DNA of 64,000 bases from the NCBI GenBank assembly GCA_949152475.1, contig OX424570.1:27276694-27340693 (forward strand), given 5' to 3'. This document shows positions 49,301-60,900 of this stretch, piece after piece; position 1 is the first letter of the stretch; each line of letters starts with the position of its first letter. Under the pieces are notes generated by a model. The model was not told where the DNA came from, made no database searches, and saw only the letters and a list, made by a program, of their open reading frames with translations. This DNA comes from Terebella lapidaria (taxonomy: Eukaryota > Annelida > Polychaeta > Terebellida > Terebellidae). The translations under genes and the position numbers were made by a program.

Positions 49301-52300
49301 GGGGGATGAAGTAATAGAACTGGTACGGTCGGTTCATCACAAAACACAAAACAATCACCAGAAAGTTAAACCGGAACATCACCTGATGAGAAAAGTTTTA
49401 TTTTATGAATATCACATAACTCATGAATACAGATTTGGACTTATTTTTAATTTTATTGGCTCTGAAAATGTTCTTCGATACTTTTCCCAATTGTCATTCA
49501 AACTGAGAATACTCACATGACAGAATCTGTGCAGGCTAAAATCTCCTTTGGTGAAAAAATAATAGAAATGTCCGTAACCGGAGAGAAATATATAGGAGGA
49601 GACTAGAACTCGGATCTGCATGTATATGTGCAACATCTGGAACATGGAAAAAGTTATTTATGAGAAAGAGTTTTTATGATAATTCGTTGAAATTCAGTAA
49701 CTGTTAAAATATATGGAAATGATAACTAAATATAGCGTAACTAATCGACTACATATACAATGAACAGCGATATGATTTAGGATACTACAGTTCGCTACTT
49801 CAAAATATTGCTTGTATCTGACAAATGAATCTTTTACATCGTGACATACCACGAGGGAACTTCATATTTCATAATAAGATGAATAATGAGCCTCCAACAT
49901 ATGAGTAACAACCATGATAACACCAGTGAGGTATTAAGCCATAGAGACAACCTGAAGCTACAGCACTGACCTGACTGGCCCCGGTGAGGTGGTAGATCAG
50001 TATTACTAGCTGTATCCAGCCCTTATAGCCTCTGAAGCTATAGCACTGACCTGACTGGCCCTGGTGAGGTGGTAGATCAGTATTACTAGCTGTATCCAGC
50101 CCTTATAGCCCCTGAAGCTATAGCACTGACCTGACTGGCCCCGGTGAGGTGGTAGATCAGTATTACTAGCTGTATCCAGCCCTTATAGCCCCTGAAGCTA
50201 TAGCACTGACCTGACTGGCCCAGGTGAGGTGGTAGATCAGCATTACTAGCTGTATCCAGCCCTTATAGCTCCTGAAGCTATAGCACTGACCTGACTGGCC
50301 CCGGTGAGGTGGTAGATCAGTATTACTAGCTGTATCCAGCCCTTATAGCCCCTGAAGCTATAGCACTGACCTGACTGGCCCCGGTGAGGTGGTAGATCAG
50401 TATTACTAGCTGTATCCAGCCCTTATAGCCCCTGAAGCTATAGCAGTGACCTGACTGGCCCCGGTGAGGTGGTAGATCAGCATTACTAGCTGTATCCAGC
50501 CCTTATAGCTCCTGAAGCTATAGCACTGACCTGACTGGCCCCGGTGAGGTGGTAGATCAGTATTACTAGCTGTATCCAGCCCTTATAGCCCCTGAAGCTA
50601 TAGCACTGACCTGACTGTCCCCGGTGAGGTGGTAGATCAGTATTACTAGCTGTATCCAGCCCTTATAGCCCCTGAAGCTATAGCACTGACCTGACTGGCC
50701 CCGGTGAGGTGGTAGATCAGTATTACTAGCTGTATCCAGCCCTTATAGCCCCTGAAGCTATAGCACTGACCTGACTGGCCCCGGTGAGGTGGTAGATCAG
50801 TATTACTAGCTGTATCCAGCCCTTATAGCCCCTGAAGCTATAGCAGTGACCTGACTGGCCCCGGTGAGGTGGTAGATCAGCATTACTAGCTGTATCCAGC
50901 CCTTATAGCTCCTGAAGCTATAGCACTGACCTGACTGGCCCCGGTGAGGTGGTAGATCAGTAATACTAGCTGTATCCAGCCCTTATAGCCCCTGACGCTA
51001 TAGCACTGACCTGACTGGCCCCGGTGAGGTGGTAGATCAGTATTACTAGCTGTATCCAGCCCTTATAGCCCCTGAAGCTATAGCACTGACCTGACTGGCC
51101 CCGGTGAGGTGGTAGATCAGTATTACTAGCTGTATCCAGCCCTTATAGCCCCTGAAGCTATAGCACTGACCTGACTGGCCCCGGTGAGGTGGTAGATCAG
51201 TATTACTAGCTGTATCCAGCCCTTATAGCTCCTGAAGCTATAGCACTGACCTGACTGGCCCCGGTGGTAGATCAGTATTACTAGTTGTATCCAGCCCTTA
51301 TAGCTCCTGAAGCTATAGCACTAACCTGACTGGCCCCGGTGAGGTGGTAGATCAGTATTACTAGCTGTATCCAGCCCTTATAGCCCCTGAAGCTCTAGCA
51401 CTGACCTGACTGGCCCCGGTGAGGTGGTAGATCAGTATTACTAGCTGTATCCAGCCCTTATAGCTCCTGAAGCTATAGCACTGACCTGACTGGTCCCGGT
51501 GAGGTGGTAGATCAGTATTACTAGCTGTATCCAGCCCTTATAGCTCCTGAAGCTATAGCACTGACCTGACTGGCCCCGGTGAGGTGGTAGATCAGTATTA
51601 CTAGCTGTATCCAGCCCTTATAGCTCCTGAAGCTATAGCACTGACCTGACTGGCCCCGGTGAGGTAGTAGATCAGTATTACTAGTTGTATCCAGCCCTTA
51701 TAGCCCCTGAAGCTATAGCACTGACCTGACTGGCCCCGGTGAGGTGGTAGATCAGTATTACTAGCTGTATCCAGCCCTTATAGCTCCTGAAGCTATAGCA
51801 CTGACCTGACTGGCCCCGGTGAGGTGGTAGATCAGTATTACTAGCTGTATCCAGCCCTTATAGCTCCTGAAGCTATAGCACTGACCTGACTGGCACCGAT
51901 GAGGTGGTAGATCAGTATTACTAGCTGTATCCAGCCCTTATAGCCCCTGAAGCTATAGCACTGACCTGACTGGCCCCGGTGAGGTGGTAGATCAGTATTA
52001 CTAGCTGTATCCAGCCCTTATAGCCCCTGAAGCTATAGCACTGACCTGACTGGCCCCGGTGAGGTGGTAGATCAGTATTACTAGCTGTATCCAGCCCTTA
52101 TAGCCCCTGAAGCTATAGCACTGACCTGACTGGCCCCGGTGAGGTGGTAGATCAGTATTACTAGCTGTATCCAGCCCTTATAGCTCCTGAAGCTATAGCA
52201 CTGACCTGACTGGCCCCGGTGAGGTGGTAGATCAGTATTACTAGCTGTATCCAGCCCTTATAGCCCCTGAAGCTATAGCACTGACCTGACTGGCCCCGGT

Positions 52301-52615
52301 GAGGTGGTAGATCAGTATTACTAGCTGTATCCAGCCCTTATAGCTCCTGAAGCTATAGCACTGACCTGACTGGCCCCAGTGAGGTGGTAGATCAGTATTA
52401 CTAGCTGTATCCAGCCCTTATAGCCCCTGAAGCTAGAGCACTAACCTGACTGGCACCGGTGAGGTGGTAGATCAGTATTACTAGCTGCATCCAGCCCTTA
52501 TAGCTCCTGAAGCTATAGCACTGACCTGACTGTCCCCGGTGAGGTGGTAGATCAGTATTACTAGCTGCATTCAGCCCTTCCATTCGTCTGTCTGATCCCG
52601 GTGTAACATCGTACT
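46364..52615 (-). CDS. CASD1: CASD1, sialate O-acetyltransferase (Cas1p-type), C-terminal half
   Basis: Minus-strand exons, 5' to 3': 52,526-52,615, 49,517-49,636, 49,226-49,382, 48,852-48,931, 48,512-48,616, 47,887-48,027, 47,578-47,655, 47,050-47,142 and 46,364-46,621 (stop). All borders are AG/GT and all phases fit. The product has the multi-span acyltransferase core of CASD1: [88 protein letters not shown] and [19 protein letters not shown]. In vertebrates it is a Golgi protein that adds acetyl groups to sialic acid. About 373 residues are here; the N-terminal SGNH catalytic domain and first spans are not in the window. The exon at 52,526-52,615 sits at the edge of a 33-copy array of itself and has TGA where other family members have Trp. 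The gene may be defective, polymorphic, or use another copy of that exon. Confidence 0.9.
48135..48358. mobile_element. Complete MITE, TACTGTAAAA-GAC terminal repeats, in a CASD1 intron
   Basis: Starts TACTGTAAAATGAC and ends GTCTTTTTACAGTA, inverted copies with one mismatch. Inner parts also pair ('ccaaatt' and 'aatttgg' words). 224 bp, no coding capacity. A partial relative is at 10,584. Confidence 0.8.
49951..52580. repeat. 33-copy, 80-bp minisatellite made of a CASD1 exon
   Basis: Units are 80 bp apart with only a few substitutions each; one unit near 51,241 is 75 bp. On the minus strand each unit reads YKGW(I/M)[14 protein letters not shown] (20 codons counting the preceding Gly), then a donor CAG/GTCAGT (GTTAGT in some), then gctatagcttcag, which could act as an acceptor. 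The unit therefore covers the 3' two-thirds of a CASD1 exon plus the first bases of its intron. The two units nearest the 5' end of the gene have Met (ATG) where the rest have Ile (ATA), so most of the array grew from a later variant. Confidence 0.95.
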
Positions 52616-53183
52616 CTGTCGGAGCGGAGGATATGATCCAAATTATGCACGAACATTCTCAATTTTATCAATACATGTGTATTACGAATGTGGTTCACCA
52701 GTATATCAAATCAGAGGATAACTACTCATTTTGCATATTTTTTGCAGTCAAATCTTGACAGAGAAATTGAAAGTTCTGTTGATATCCAGCAAATAAGTCG
52801 TACATGTATCTCAAATTCCCCTTTTGTCTCCAAATCTGACAGAATAACAATTGACCACCCGCAGGCCTGTCAGGCCTCAGATGTTCCCTCTTACATTCTA
52901 TGATACTTTTAGAATCGATTCACCTGAATATTCAAGAGTTTTACTATCAGACATCATTCAAGGTTGAATTCAAGGTCACCATTTCGAGGGCCATATATTC
53001 CTACCACGCAATTTTTGACCTCGAGCATTCATCCAAAGTTAAATTAAGTTACCTCATAAACTCATATTCATTCAATCTTCCCAAAAAAGAAGTTTCATAT
53101 CTGAGCATTGCACAACATAACTGTGCAATATCACAGTGATTCCTGTGAAACTAGACGCTTCCGGTCGCCTACGACCGCTTGGG
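52616..53183. other. Stretch between the CASD1 exon and the satellite-bearing element
   Basis: No further CASD1 exon recognised upstream on the minus strand. Around 52,960 the words 'aaggttgaattcaaggtcacc' hint at an old 'aaggtca'-type repeat. 53,161-53,176 is a small hairpin (cggtcg-cctac-gaccg pattern) just outside the next element. Confidence 0.4.
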
Positions 53184-55946
53184 TGTATCCCCCATAGCCC
53201 TATTATCTTTGTTTCCCCAAATATATCACTGTCAAGTGTGAAAAACTAGAGCAAGGGCTAAAAAGATTACCAGAGAAATGTTAAATCTCAAGTCACAACT
53301 CTTTTCTTTTCCCCACCAAAATTGCTGCACTGATTTTCCAAGGTTATTGAAGGTCGAATTCAAAATCACCACTGAAATCTCTTTATATGAATTTCCATTC
53401 AACATGTTTGATAAAATAGAGAAAAAACAGACATATCAATCTTTTCACCTATTTATATTTCAACTCAGAATATTTTACAAACTTGGTTCCAAGTTTAAAT
53501 TCAAAGTAAAATTTGACCAAAAATGCATTTCAAGATGACGAAATTGGAGCCAGATTGAACTTCTCACCATAAGTTATATTTCGACTCATAATACATGTAT
53601 GTGCCAAACATGGTTCCAAGTTGAAATTCAAAGTAAAAGTTAATCAAAACTGCATTTCAAGATGACAAAATTGGAGCCAGATCAAACTTTTCGTCATGAG
53701 TTATATTTTAACTCATAATACCTGCCCAACTTGATTTCAAGTTGAAATTCAAACTAAAAGTTGACCAAAACTGCATTTCAAGATGACGAAATTGGAGCCA
53801 GATCAAACTTTTCGCCATGAGTTATATTTCAACCCAAGATATGTGCCAAACTTGGTATTAAGTTGAAATTCAATGTAAAAGTTGACCAAAACTGCATTTC
53901 AAGATGACGAAATTGGAGCCAGAAAGAACTTTTCGTCATAAGTTATATTTTAACTCATAATATGTGCCAAGCTTGGTTTTAAGTTGAAATTCAAGCTAAA
54001 AGTTTACCAAAACTGCATTTCAAGATGAAGAAATTGGAGCCAGATCGAACTTTTCATCATAAGTTATATTTCAACTCATAATATGTGCCAAACTTGGTTT
54101 CAAGTTGAAATTCAAACTAAAAATTCCCCAAAACTGCATTTCAAGATGACGAAAATGGAGCCAGATCGAACTTTTCACCATAAGTTATATTTCGACTTAT
54201 AATATAACTGCCATGCTTTCAAGTTGAAATTCAAAGTAAAAGTTGACCAAAACTGCATTTCAAGATGACGAAATTGGAACCAGATCGAATTTTTCACCAT
54301 AAGTTATATTTTAACTCATAATTTGTGCCAAACATGGTCTCAAGTTGAAATTCAAAGTAAAAGTTGATCAATGTTTTCATAAAAAGCTATTGTGATAAAT
54401 AATAGACTTAACTAGCAAAAAAATAATTTTAACTTATTTGGTCACAGCCATAAAATCTCTACTGGACAAAGCCTTCACCTTGTTGAGTCCAATAATAAAT
54501 ATTTCTTGTCTTAACTATTTTCATTGTGGTCAATAATAGACTTAACATGTAAAAATAAAGTTAACTTATTCGGTTACACCCAGAAATTTCTACCGGACAA
54601 AACCTTAACCTTGTTGAGCTCAATAATAATTGTTTCTCATCTTGACTATTTTTATTGAGGTCAATAATAGACTTAACTAGCAAACAAAATGTTAATTTAT
54701 TTGGTTACAGACATAAAATGTCTACTGGACAGAATATTTACCTTGTTGAGCCCAATAATAAATATTTCTTGTCATAACTATTTTTATTGTGGTCAATAAT
54801 AGACTAAACTAGTAAAAATAATGTTAACTTATTCAGTACACCCATGAAATCTGTACTGGACATACTTTCACCTTGTTGAGCTTAGTAATAAATATTTCTC
54901 ATCTTAACTATTTTTATTGTGGTCAATAATAGACTTAACTATTTTTATTGTGGTCAATAATAGACTTAACTAGTGAAAATAATGTTAACTTATTCGGTTA
55001 CACCAACGAAATTTGTACTGGACAAAACATTTACCTTGTTGAGGTTAATAATAAATATTTCTCCTCTTAACTATTTTTATTGTGGTCAATAATAGACTTA
55101 ACTATTAAAAATAATGTTAACTTATTCAGTTACACCCATGAAATCTGTACTGGACAAAACCTTTACCTTGTTGAGCTTAATAATAAACGTTTCTCGTCTT
55201 AACTATTTTTATTGTGGACAATAATAGACTTAACTAGTAAAACTAATGTTAACTTATTCAGTAATATTGTCCTGTTTTCACTGAAAACTTTAGTTCTCCA
55301 TTCTGAACAAGAAACCAGTGTCATTACTTCCATTGTACAGGCTATTGGAATGATCGTACATGTCAAAATGGATATTTCAAAATTCTGTAATAAGTTAGGC
55401 TGTTAACATATTAATATTTATATGATCATTCTAACAAACGATTGCTTTCGTGTGGCAGCCCTTCCCAACAAAACTTCCAAATATTATCGAGATTCGTAAA
55501 AAATTGCCATCTGTAGAGCGTTCACAAGCCATGTGTCTCAAACAGGCTGTTTTCAATGCAAAATGTGTCCCCAAACGACCAATTCAATTGCCACGGCAAC
55601 CAAAATCGATTTAGTGTCGGGATCTTACCATAATATATGTGCCTGCAAAAAATAATGGTGATCGGGTGAAAATTGCGGCCTGTAGCGCGTTCACAAGCCA
55701 TGTGTCTCAAACAGGCTGTTTTCAATGCAAAATGTGTCCCCAAACGAGCAATTCAGTTGCCACGGCAACCAAAATCGATTGGTGTCGGGATCTTACCATT
55801 ATATATGTGCCTGCAAAAAATAATGGTGATCGGGTGAGAATTGCGGCCTGTAGCGCGTTCACAAGAAAATCTCTGCGGACGCGGACGCGGAAGCGGACGA
55901 CGAAGCCAAATCCATAGTATCCGCCGAACTTTGTTCGGGGGATACA
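53184..55946. mobile_element. Satellite-bearing repetitive element, copy 2, with 10-bp terminal inverted repeats
   Basis: The left end TGTATCCCCC (53,184-53,193) mirrors the right end GGGGGATACA (55,937-55,946). Between them: seven units of about 120 bp (from about 53,524 to 54,370, each with 'gcatttcaagatgacgaaat'), seven or eight units of about 128 bp (about 54,395-55,260, each with 'aataatagacttaact'), a single-copy stretch, and a 169-bp tandem duplication (about 55,510-55,850, repeating 'catgtgtctcaaacaggctg'). No coding capacity. The same order of parts occurs in copy 1. Confidence 0.75.
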
Positions 55947-56029
55947 ATAAGAAATACAACCAGATATACAAGAGTATAACGCTTAGTGTCCAAAGTATTC
56001 GATAAAAAGATGTTTTTTTAAAAACAGTT

Positions 56030-57050
56030 TTAAAGTTCTGGAGACTGGTTGCAGATTTTATGTGCAGAGAGAGTGAATTTCATAACGATGGGCCGGCAAT
56101 GCTGAAGGCTCGTTGTTGTACAACAACAGTAGAGGAGGTGAGCGGAACAGTCAGCAAACACTGATTGGATGAACGTAGTCCCCTTGATGGACGATACAGA
56201 CAAATGAGGTCCTGCGGGTACTCGAGAGCTGCATTTGTCAGACACTTGTACACGATCACTAACACCTTGAAATTGATGCTCAGTATGACGGGCAGCCAAT
56301 GAGGAGAGCGCAGTATCGTTGTTATAGACTCGAACTTAGTGGCCAGTTATAATTCTTGCTGCCGTATTTTGTATCCTCTGGAGACGAGCTATCAGTGCTG
56401 CTGAGTATCCACACAACAGTGAATTCAAGAAGTCAAGCTTTGATGTTATAAACGCATGGACAACTTGTTCTAGGTAGTGTCGATTCAGGGACTTTTTAAC
56501 TTTGCAAATGTTCCGTATATGGGAATATGCACTTTTGCAGACAGCAGAAATGTGTGCTTCCATTGAGGCATTTGTATCGATAGTGACCCCAATGTTGCGA
56601 GCAGTCTTAGATGGTTGTATGGATGAGGAGCCAATAACTGGTGATGGCAAGTCAAATTTCCTAGCGATTTGTTTTGATTATATGACAACGACCTCGGTTT
56701 TGTTGTCATTCATTTTCAGTTGATGTTGTACCATCCACTGTTGCACAGAACTGATGCAGTGTTCCATTTTTGTTGTGGCACTGTTGATCTCATCTGGCTT
56801 GAGGGTGATGTAAAGTTGACTATCATCAGCATACAAGTGATAGCTGATATCAAGGCTGCGTGAAAGTCGGCCCAAGGAAGACGTGTACAGGATGAAAAGT
56901 ACAATATAGTGACCCCAAGATAGACCCTTGGGGCAAACCAAACTCGAGTGACCTCTCCTCAGACCAAGTACCATTGACGCAGATCGATTGAGTACGATTC
57001 TCTAGATACATGTAGGATGAAAACCACCGAAGAGCAGTGCCCTTGCTGGA
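56030..57050 (-). mobile_element. CR1-like LINE, 5'-truncated RT
   Basis: On the minus strand: TALRWFSSY and LENRTQSICVNG, FGLPQGSILGSL, HLYADDSQLYITLKPDEI (active site YADD), LKMNDNKTEVVV, then RNIGVTIDTNASMEAHISAV and LQRIQNTAARIITG near the C-terminus. The coding sequence is spread over several frames, so it is decayed. The 5' part is missing. The start of the segmental duplication lies inside it at 56,857. Confidence 0.88.
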
Positions 57051-57969
57051 AAATGACCATTCCACCGGATTTGTCCTGCTAAAGTTATTGGAAAAAGACA
57101 TTTTATTTGTAACTGTGGTACATGTAGCTCTAGAGATATTGGATTTTATTATTGTGATGGCGGCCATTTTGAACATGTTCTGCATTCTGGATCAATTACC
57201 TGCCGATCTAGATCGATTTTAGTATACATCAAAACCCCTGTATACGAAGTTTCATGCTTTCTGCCAGAAGTGCACCTTTCGGTCAATAATTGTCAGTTAT
57301 CGACTGGACTAATAGTTACGTTTTGCAGTATCAAAAATTCCAAATGACTCCTGATAAACATGTTGGAGTCTTTATGTTCAGTAGAACATTGACCAATCTC
57401 TTAGCCATAAACAAAAGCACTGCATACATAATACTTCAAATATTGACGACAATTGTTCTGAGTAAAAATATAAAGCAAACTATAAATTCTGTCAAATTTG
57501 GCAGATTTTTGGAAACAAGGTTTAATAAAGTGGCAAAGTAATACTTGTTTTTCTTATCATGAATTGCAGGATTGCACCTATACCAAACATTGACAGAGCT
57601 ATCTGTACTTTTATGAGATCAGCTGTGCTGTCATAAACCCCCGCAATATGGTCCAAAGAGGTCCATACAAGGGGATTTTTAGGGTTGGCGCTTGAAACCA
57701 GCCCGGTAAAACGAACTAAAAATATTTATCGCCTAATTACCAGCATATACTACCACCGCTGGCCCATTACGGAAAGATGAATTAGACAATGATGTACTTC
57801 CCGGTTGAGTAATGACTGCTAGATTTGTATAGCAGCAATGTTTGTTGATAGTCGTAGATACATGCTGGGCGAGACGTCATATTTATTCAGTTCATAATAC
57901 TCTACATCGTAGCAACGACTGTCATACGGATGTTGTTTGAGTGAAAGACACATAGCGAAAGTGATTAAC

Positions 57970-60900
57970 ATGGATGAGATGTTGAGAACATTGTGTTTCT
58001 TCATGCTCTTTTCTGTGGGATCACTGACATCTCCGGAAGGTTTGGTGAATTATAATTCTGTAGGGCATGACATCTGCAATATCATCCTTCATACTATGAA
58101 ATTCCAAACATATAAATTAATGCGTACATATACCATGCACACTGCACAAATAATGGCTGGTTCAATACAGATAACTCGGAATACCATATGAGGTCTCGTT
58201 TCTGTTCCCATATCAGGTCTGATACTGTTTGTTTTAAAAACACAAATACTTGAAGGTGTCATGCTAATGTTAAAAGATATATTTTGACTGCTGTGTAACT
58301 CGAAACCGAGCGAATACGTTTATATTGCTTTTTTTATGTTGACAGTTCACAACAAGACTTACTGCACGGGTACGACCTATACTGATCAAGAACCACTCTG
58401 TGGAGCTGGTGAGGTGATTCAGGTGGAGGACGTGTTTGTCTACAGCTATCCTGAGCGTAGACGCAGATCTGCAGTGAACAGATCCTGTATGTACAGTGCT
58501 GGTGACACAGAGGAGCGTCTGCTAGATGTCCGAGCTACCAGGTTTCTTGATATCGTGTTTGCTTGTGATAGAAGGCGAAAGTGTTCTGATTTCCACATTT
58601 CCAACTTCAAGCTTTCAAATGGGCAATCAAGCAACTACGTAGCCATGCAATACAAATGTACCGAGAATCACATTGGAGGTGAGCTTCTAATATGTGTCAT
58701 CATGTCAAATTCATGCAGGTCCAATGATGTTATTATAGTGAACAATACTGCGATGAAATATCCGTGTTCAACAAAAACATTTTACTTGCAGGGTTTGTAC
58801 ATTTCACCTCACAAATTTCACTACAGTGTCCACCCGACCAAGAGATACTGGTGGTTGCTGTATTCAGCAATTACGTTTGCCCATCAAGGTCAATTTATCT
58901 GAAAGATGTCGAAAATCTTGAAGCTGTGCAGAATAGATGTGATGGTAAACCATCTTGTCATGATGTGGAGTACACTAATAGAAGTGTCCGCTGTTCTGAA
59001 ACAAACCAACACATATCGCCGTCACATGTGGCGGTGTTCTTCAAATGTATTGCTCCCTTGACAACAATGATGTTGGCGACGACGATGACAACAACAACAA
59101 ACACAACAACAAAGACAACGTTCGCTGCATCAGTCGTCACGACTACACCAGACCGACTCCCTCCTTCTCCCCGGGACACTGTTACCCACACCCAGACTGG
59201 GGCTACACCGCAGATATCACCCGGGAACAGCCGCCGCCAAATAAGTGTTAAATGTAAATGAACCAGAGAGAGGATTAGCGTCTTCTCTATCGAAATATCA
59301 ATTCCTCAGATACCAAATAGAAAGATGCATAATATTGAATACAATACTATTTTGTAGGTAAACAGTCATATGTTTATACTATATGTGACATGTGTGATCG
59401 GAAAGTGTGTTCTGTAACACAGGGTTATACGCTGGTGTGGCCATGGCTTGGGTTTTCGGCGTTGTAGTCGCAGTTACGGCTGGTGTCTGTGTAAAAAAGT
59501 AAGTGTAACATGATATACGGTCAATACAGGCTTGTTGTGGTCACTGCTCCTCTAACAGCCTAAACGTACTTTGCTGTTACTGGTGTGTTCTTCGTTATTG
59601 GATGACATGTTAAGATTCCATGACTAAAATTATTTGGTTGTAATTAATGTTTCTTATTTACAGTCACCTTTGCGAAATATGTAAAAAGTCGCTTGGAATG
59701 AGCGGTTTATGTGATTGTTCAGGGACGACCCTAGTGATTGCCAAAAGGACGGGGGAGGAGTGTATGAAGTATGCAGAATGGCTCGCAAAGGACAATGATT
59801 CTGCTGGTCACTGGATGGCCTGGGCGAATACTCGTATTTGAGGCTATCCTTTACTTGTTTGAATCGGGGGTAAAACATAATTACCCCAGTTGGGGAATGT
59901 TTTGCAGGCTGTCTCGTGTCTTTCCTATATACTCTGATTTTTCTAACTTGTTTACACCGGTTTCTGACAATATTATTGCGATGCTAAATGGTATCGATCT
60001 GTAACTTGGCATATTATACGATACCATTTAGCATCGCAAAAATATTGTCAGAAACCGGTGTGAACAAGTTAGAAAATCAGAATATATAGGAAAGACACGA
60101 GACAGCCTGCAAAACATTCCCCAACGTTTCCAGTGACCGGGTAAATGAGGCCACACTGAGTGTGTATCATGATATGACAATACAGCGACATCGGTACAGT
60201 GATAATACAGAAATGAATGAGTTATAAATTCAATTTATTCAACTTCGACCCCGGGCCAACGCCATCAGTCATCACGTGGTTGGAGGTCGGGAGGGGGGGG
60301 GGGGGGGAGGAGGTGACGGATTCATTACAGAGAGGTCTGACCCTCATTTCACCGCAATATTTCATACTTGTTGAGACATTTACACACTTTATTGATCATC
60401 ATTTGGCAGCTGATGTGAATATTGCTCTTTTCTGCCAATTCTCATGATTGAATCTCAATATGGTGACTTGGTTTTACATGCATACATTCGACATATGACG
60501 TATCACCGTCCGGTCATTTTCGTGTAGTGAATGAAAAACAAAACATAACTTCAAAACAACGGAGAACGTGATAGTACTCAAGTGTTCTCAACTTCTCAGT
60601 GAACGACATCGATCGATTGATTGAGTTTATTCAAGCAAAAATACAAGATATTGAGCTGGGATGGCACGCTAAAATGTTAGACACTTATTTCCAGTGTGGT
60701 CCCGAGGAGAAACTCATGATATCTAGTGGGCGGCATGTAGTTATTATAGAGTTCACCTACTTTACGTATAGGATAATGCAGGGCGAGGGTCTCTCGCGAT
60801 AGTGACCAAGAGGCCGAAGGTCAGGAGGCCAATGGCTACGTGGATTATCTGACTCAGTGCAGGAGGATCATATTCGCAAAATCAGTAACCTGGTCGTAAC

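Noticed and set aside
49951-52580. Regular 80-bp repeats that could suggest a CRISPR-like array
   Set aside because: There are no variable spacers; the whole 80 bp is repeated and it encodes part of CASD1.
52401-52583. Open frame through the minisatellite as an independent small protein
   Set aside because: It is the frame-shifted reading of repeated CASD1 exon sequence; the unit is not a multiple of three and stops follow quickly.
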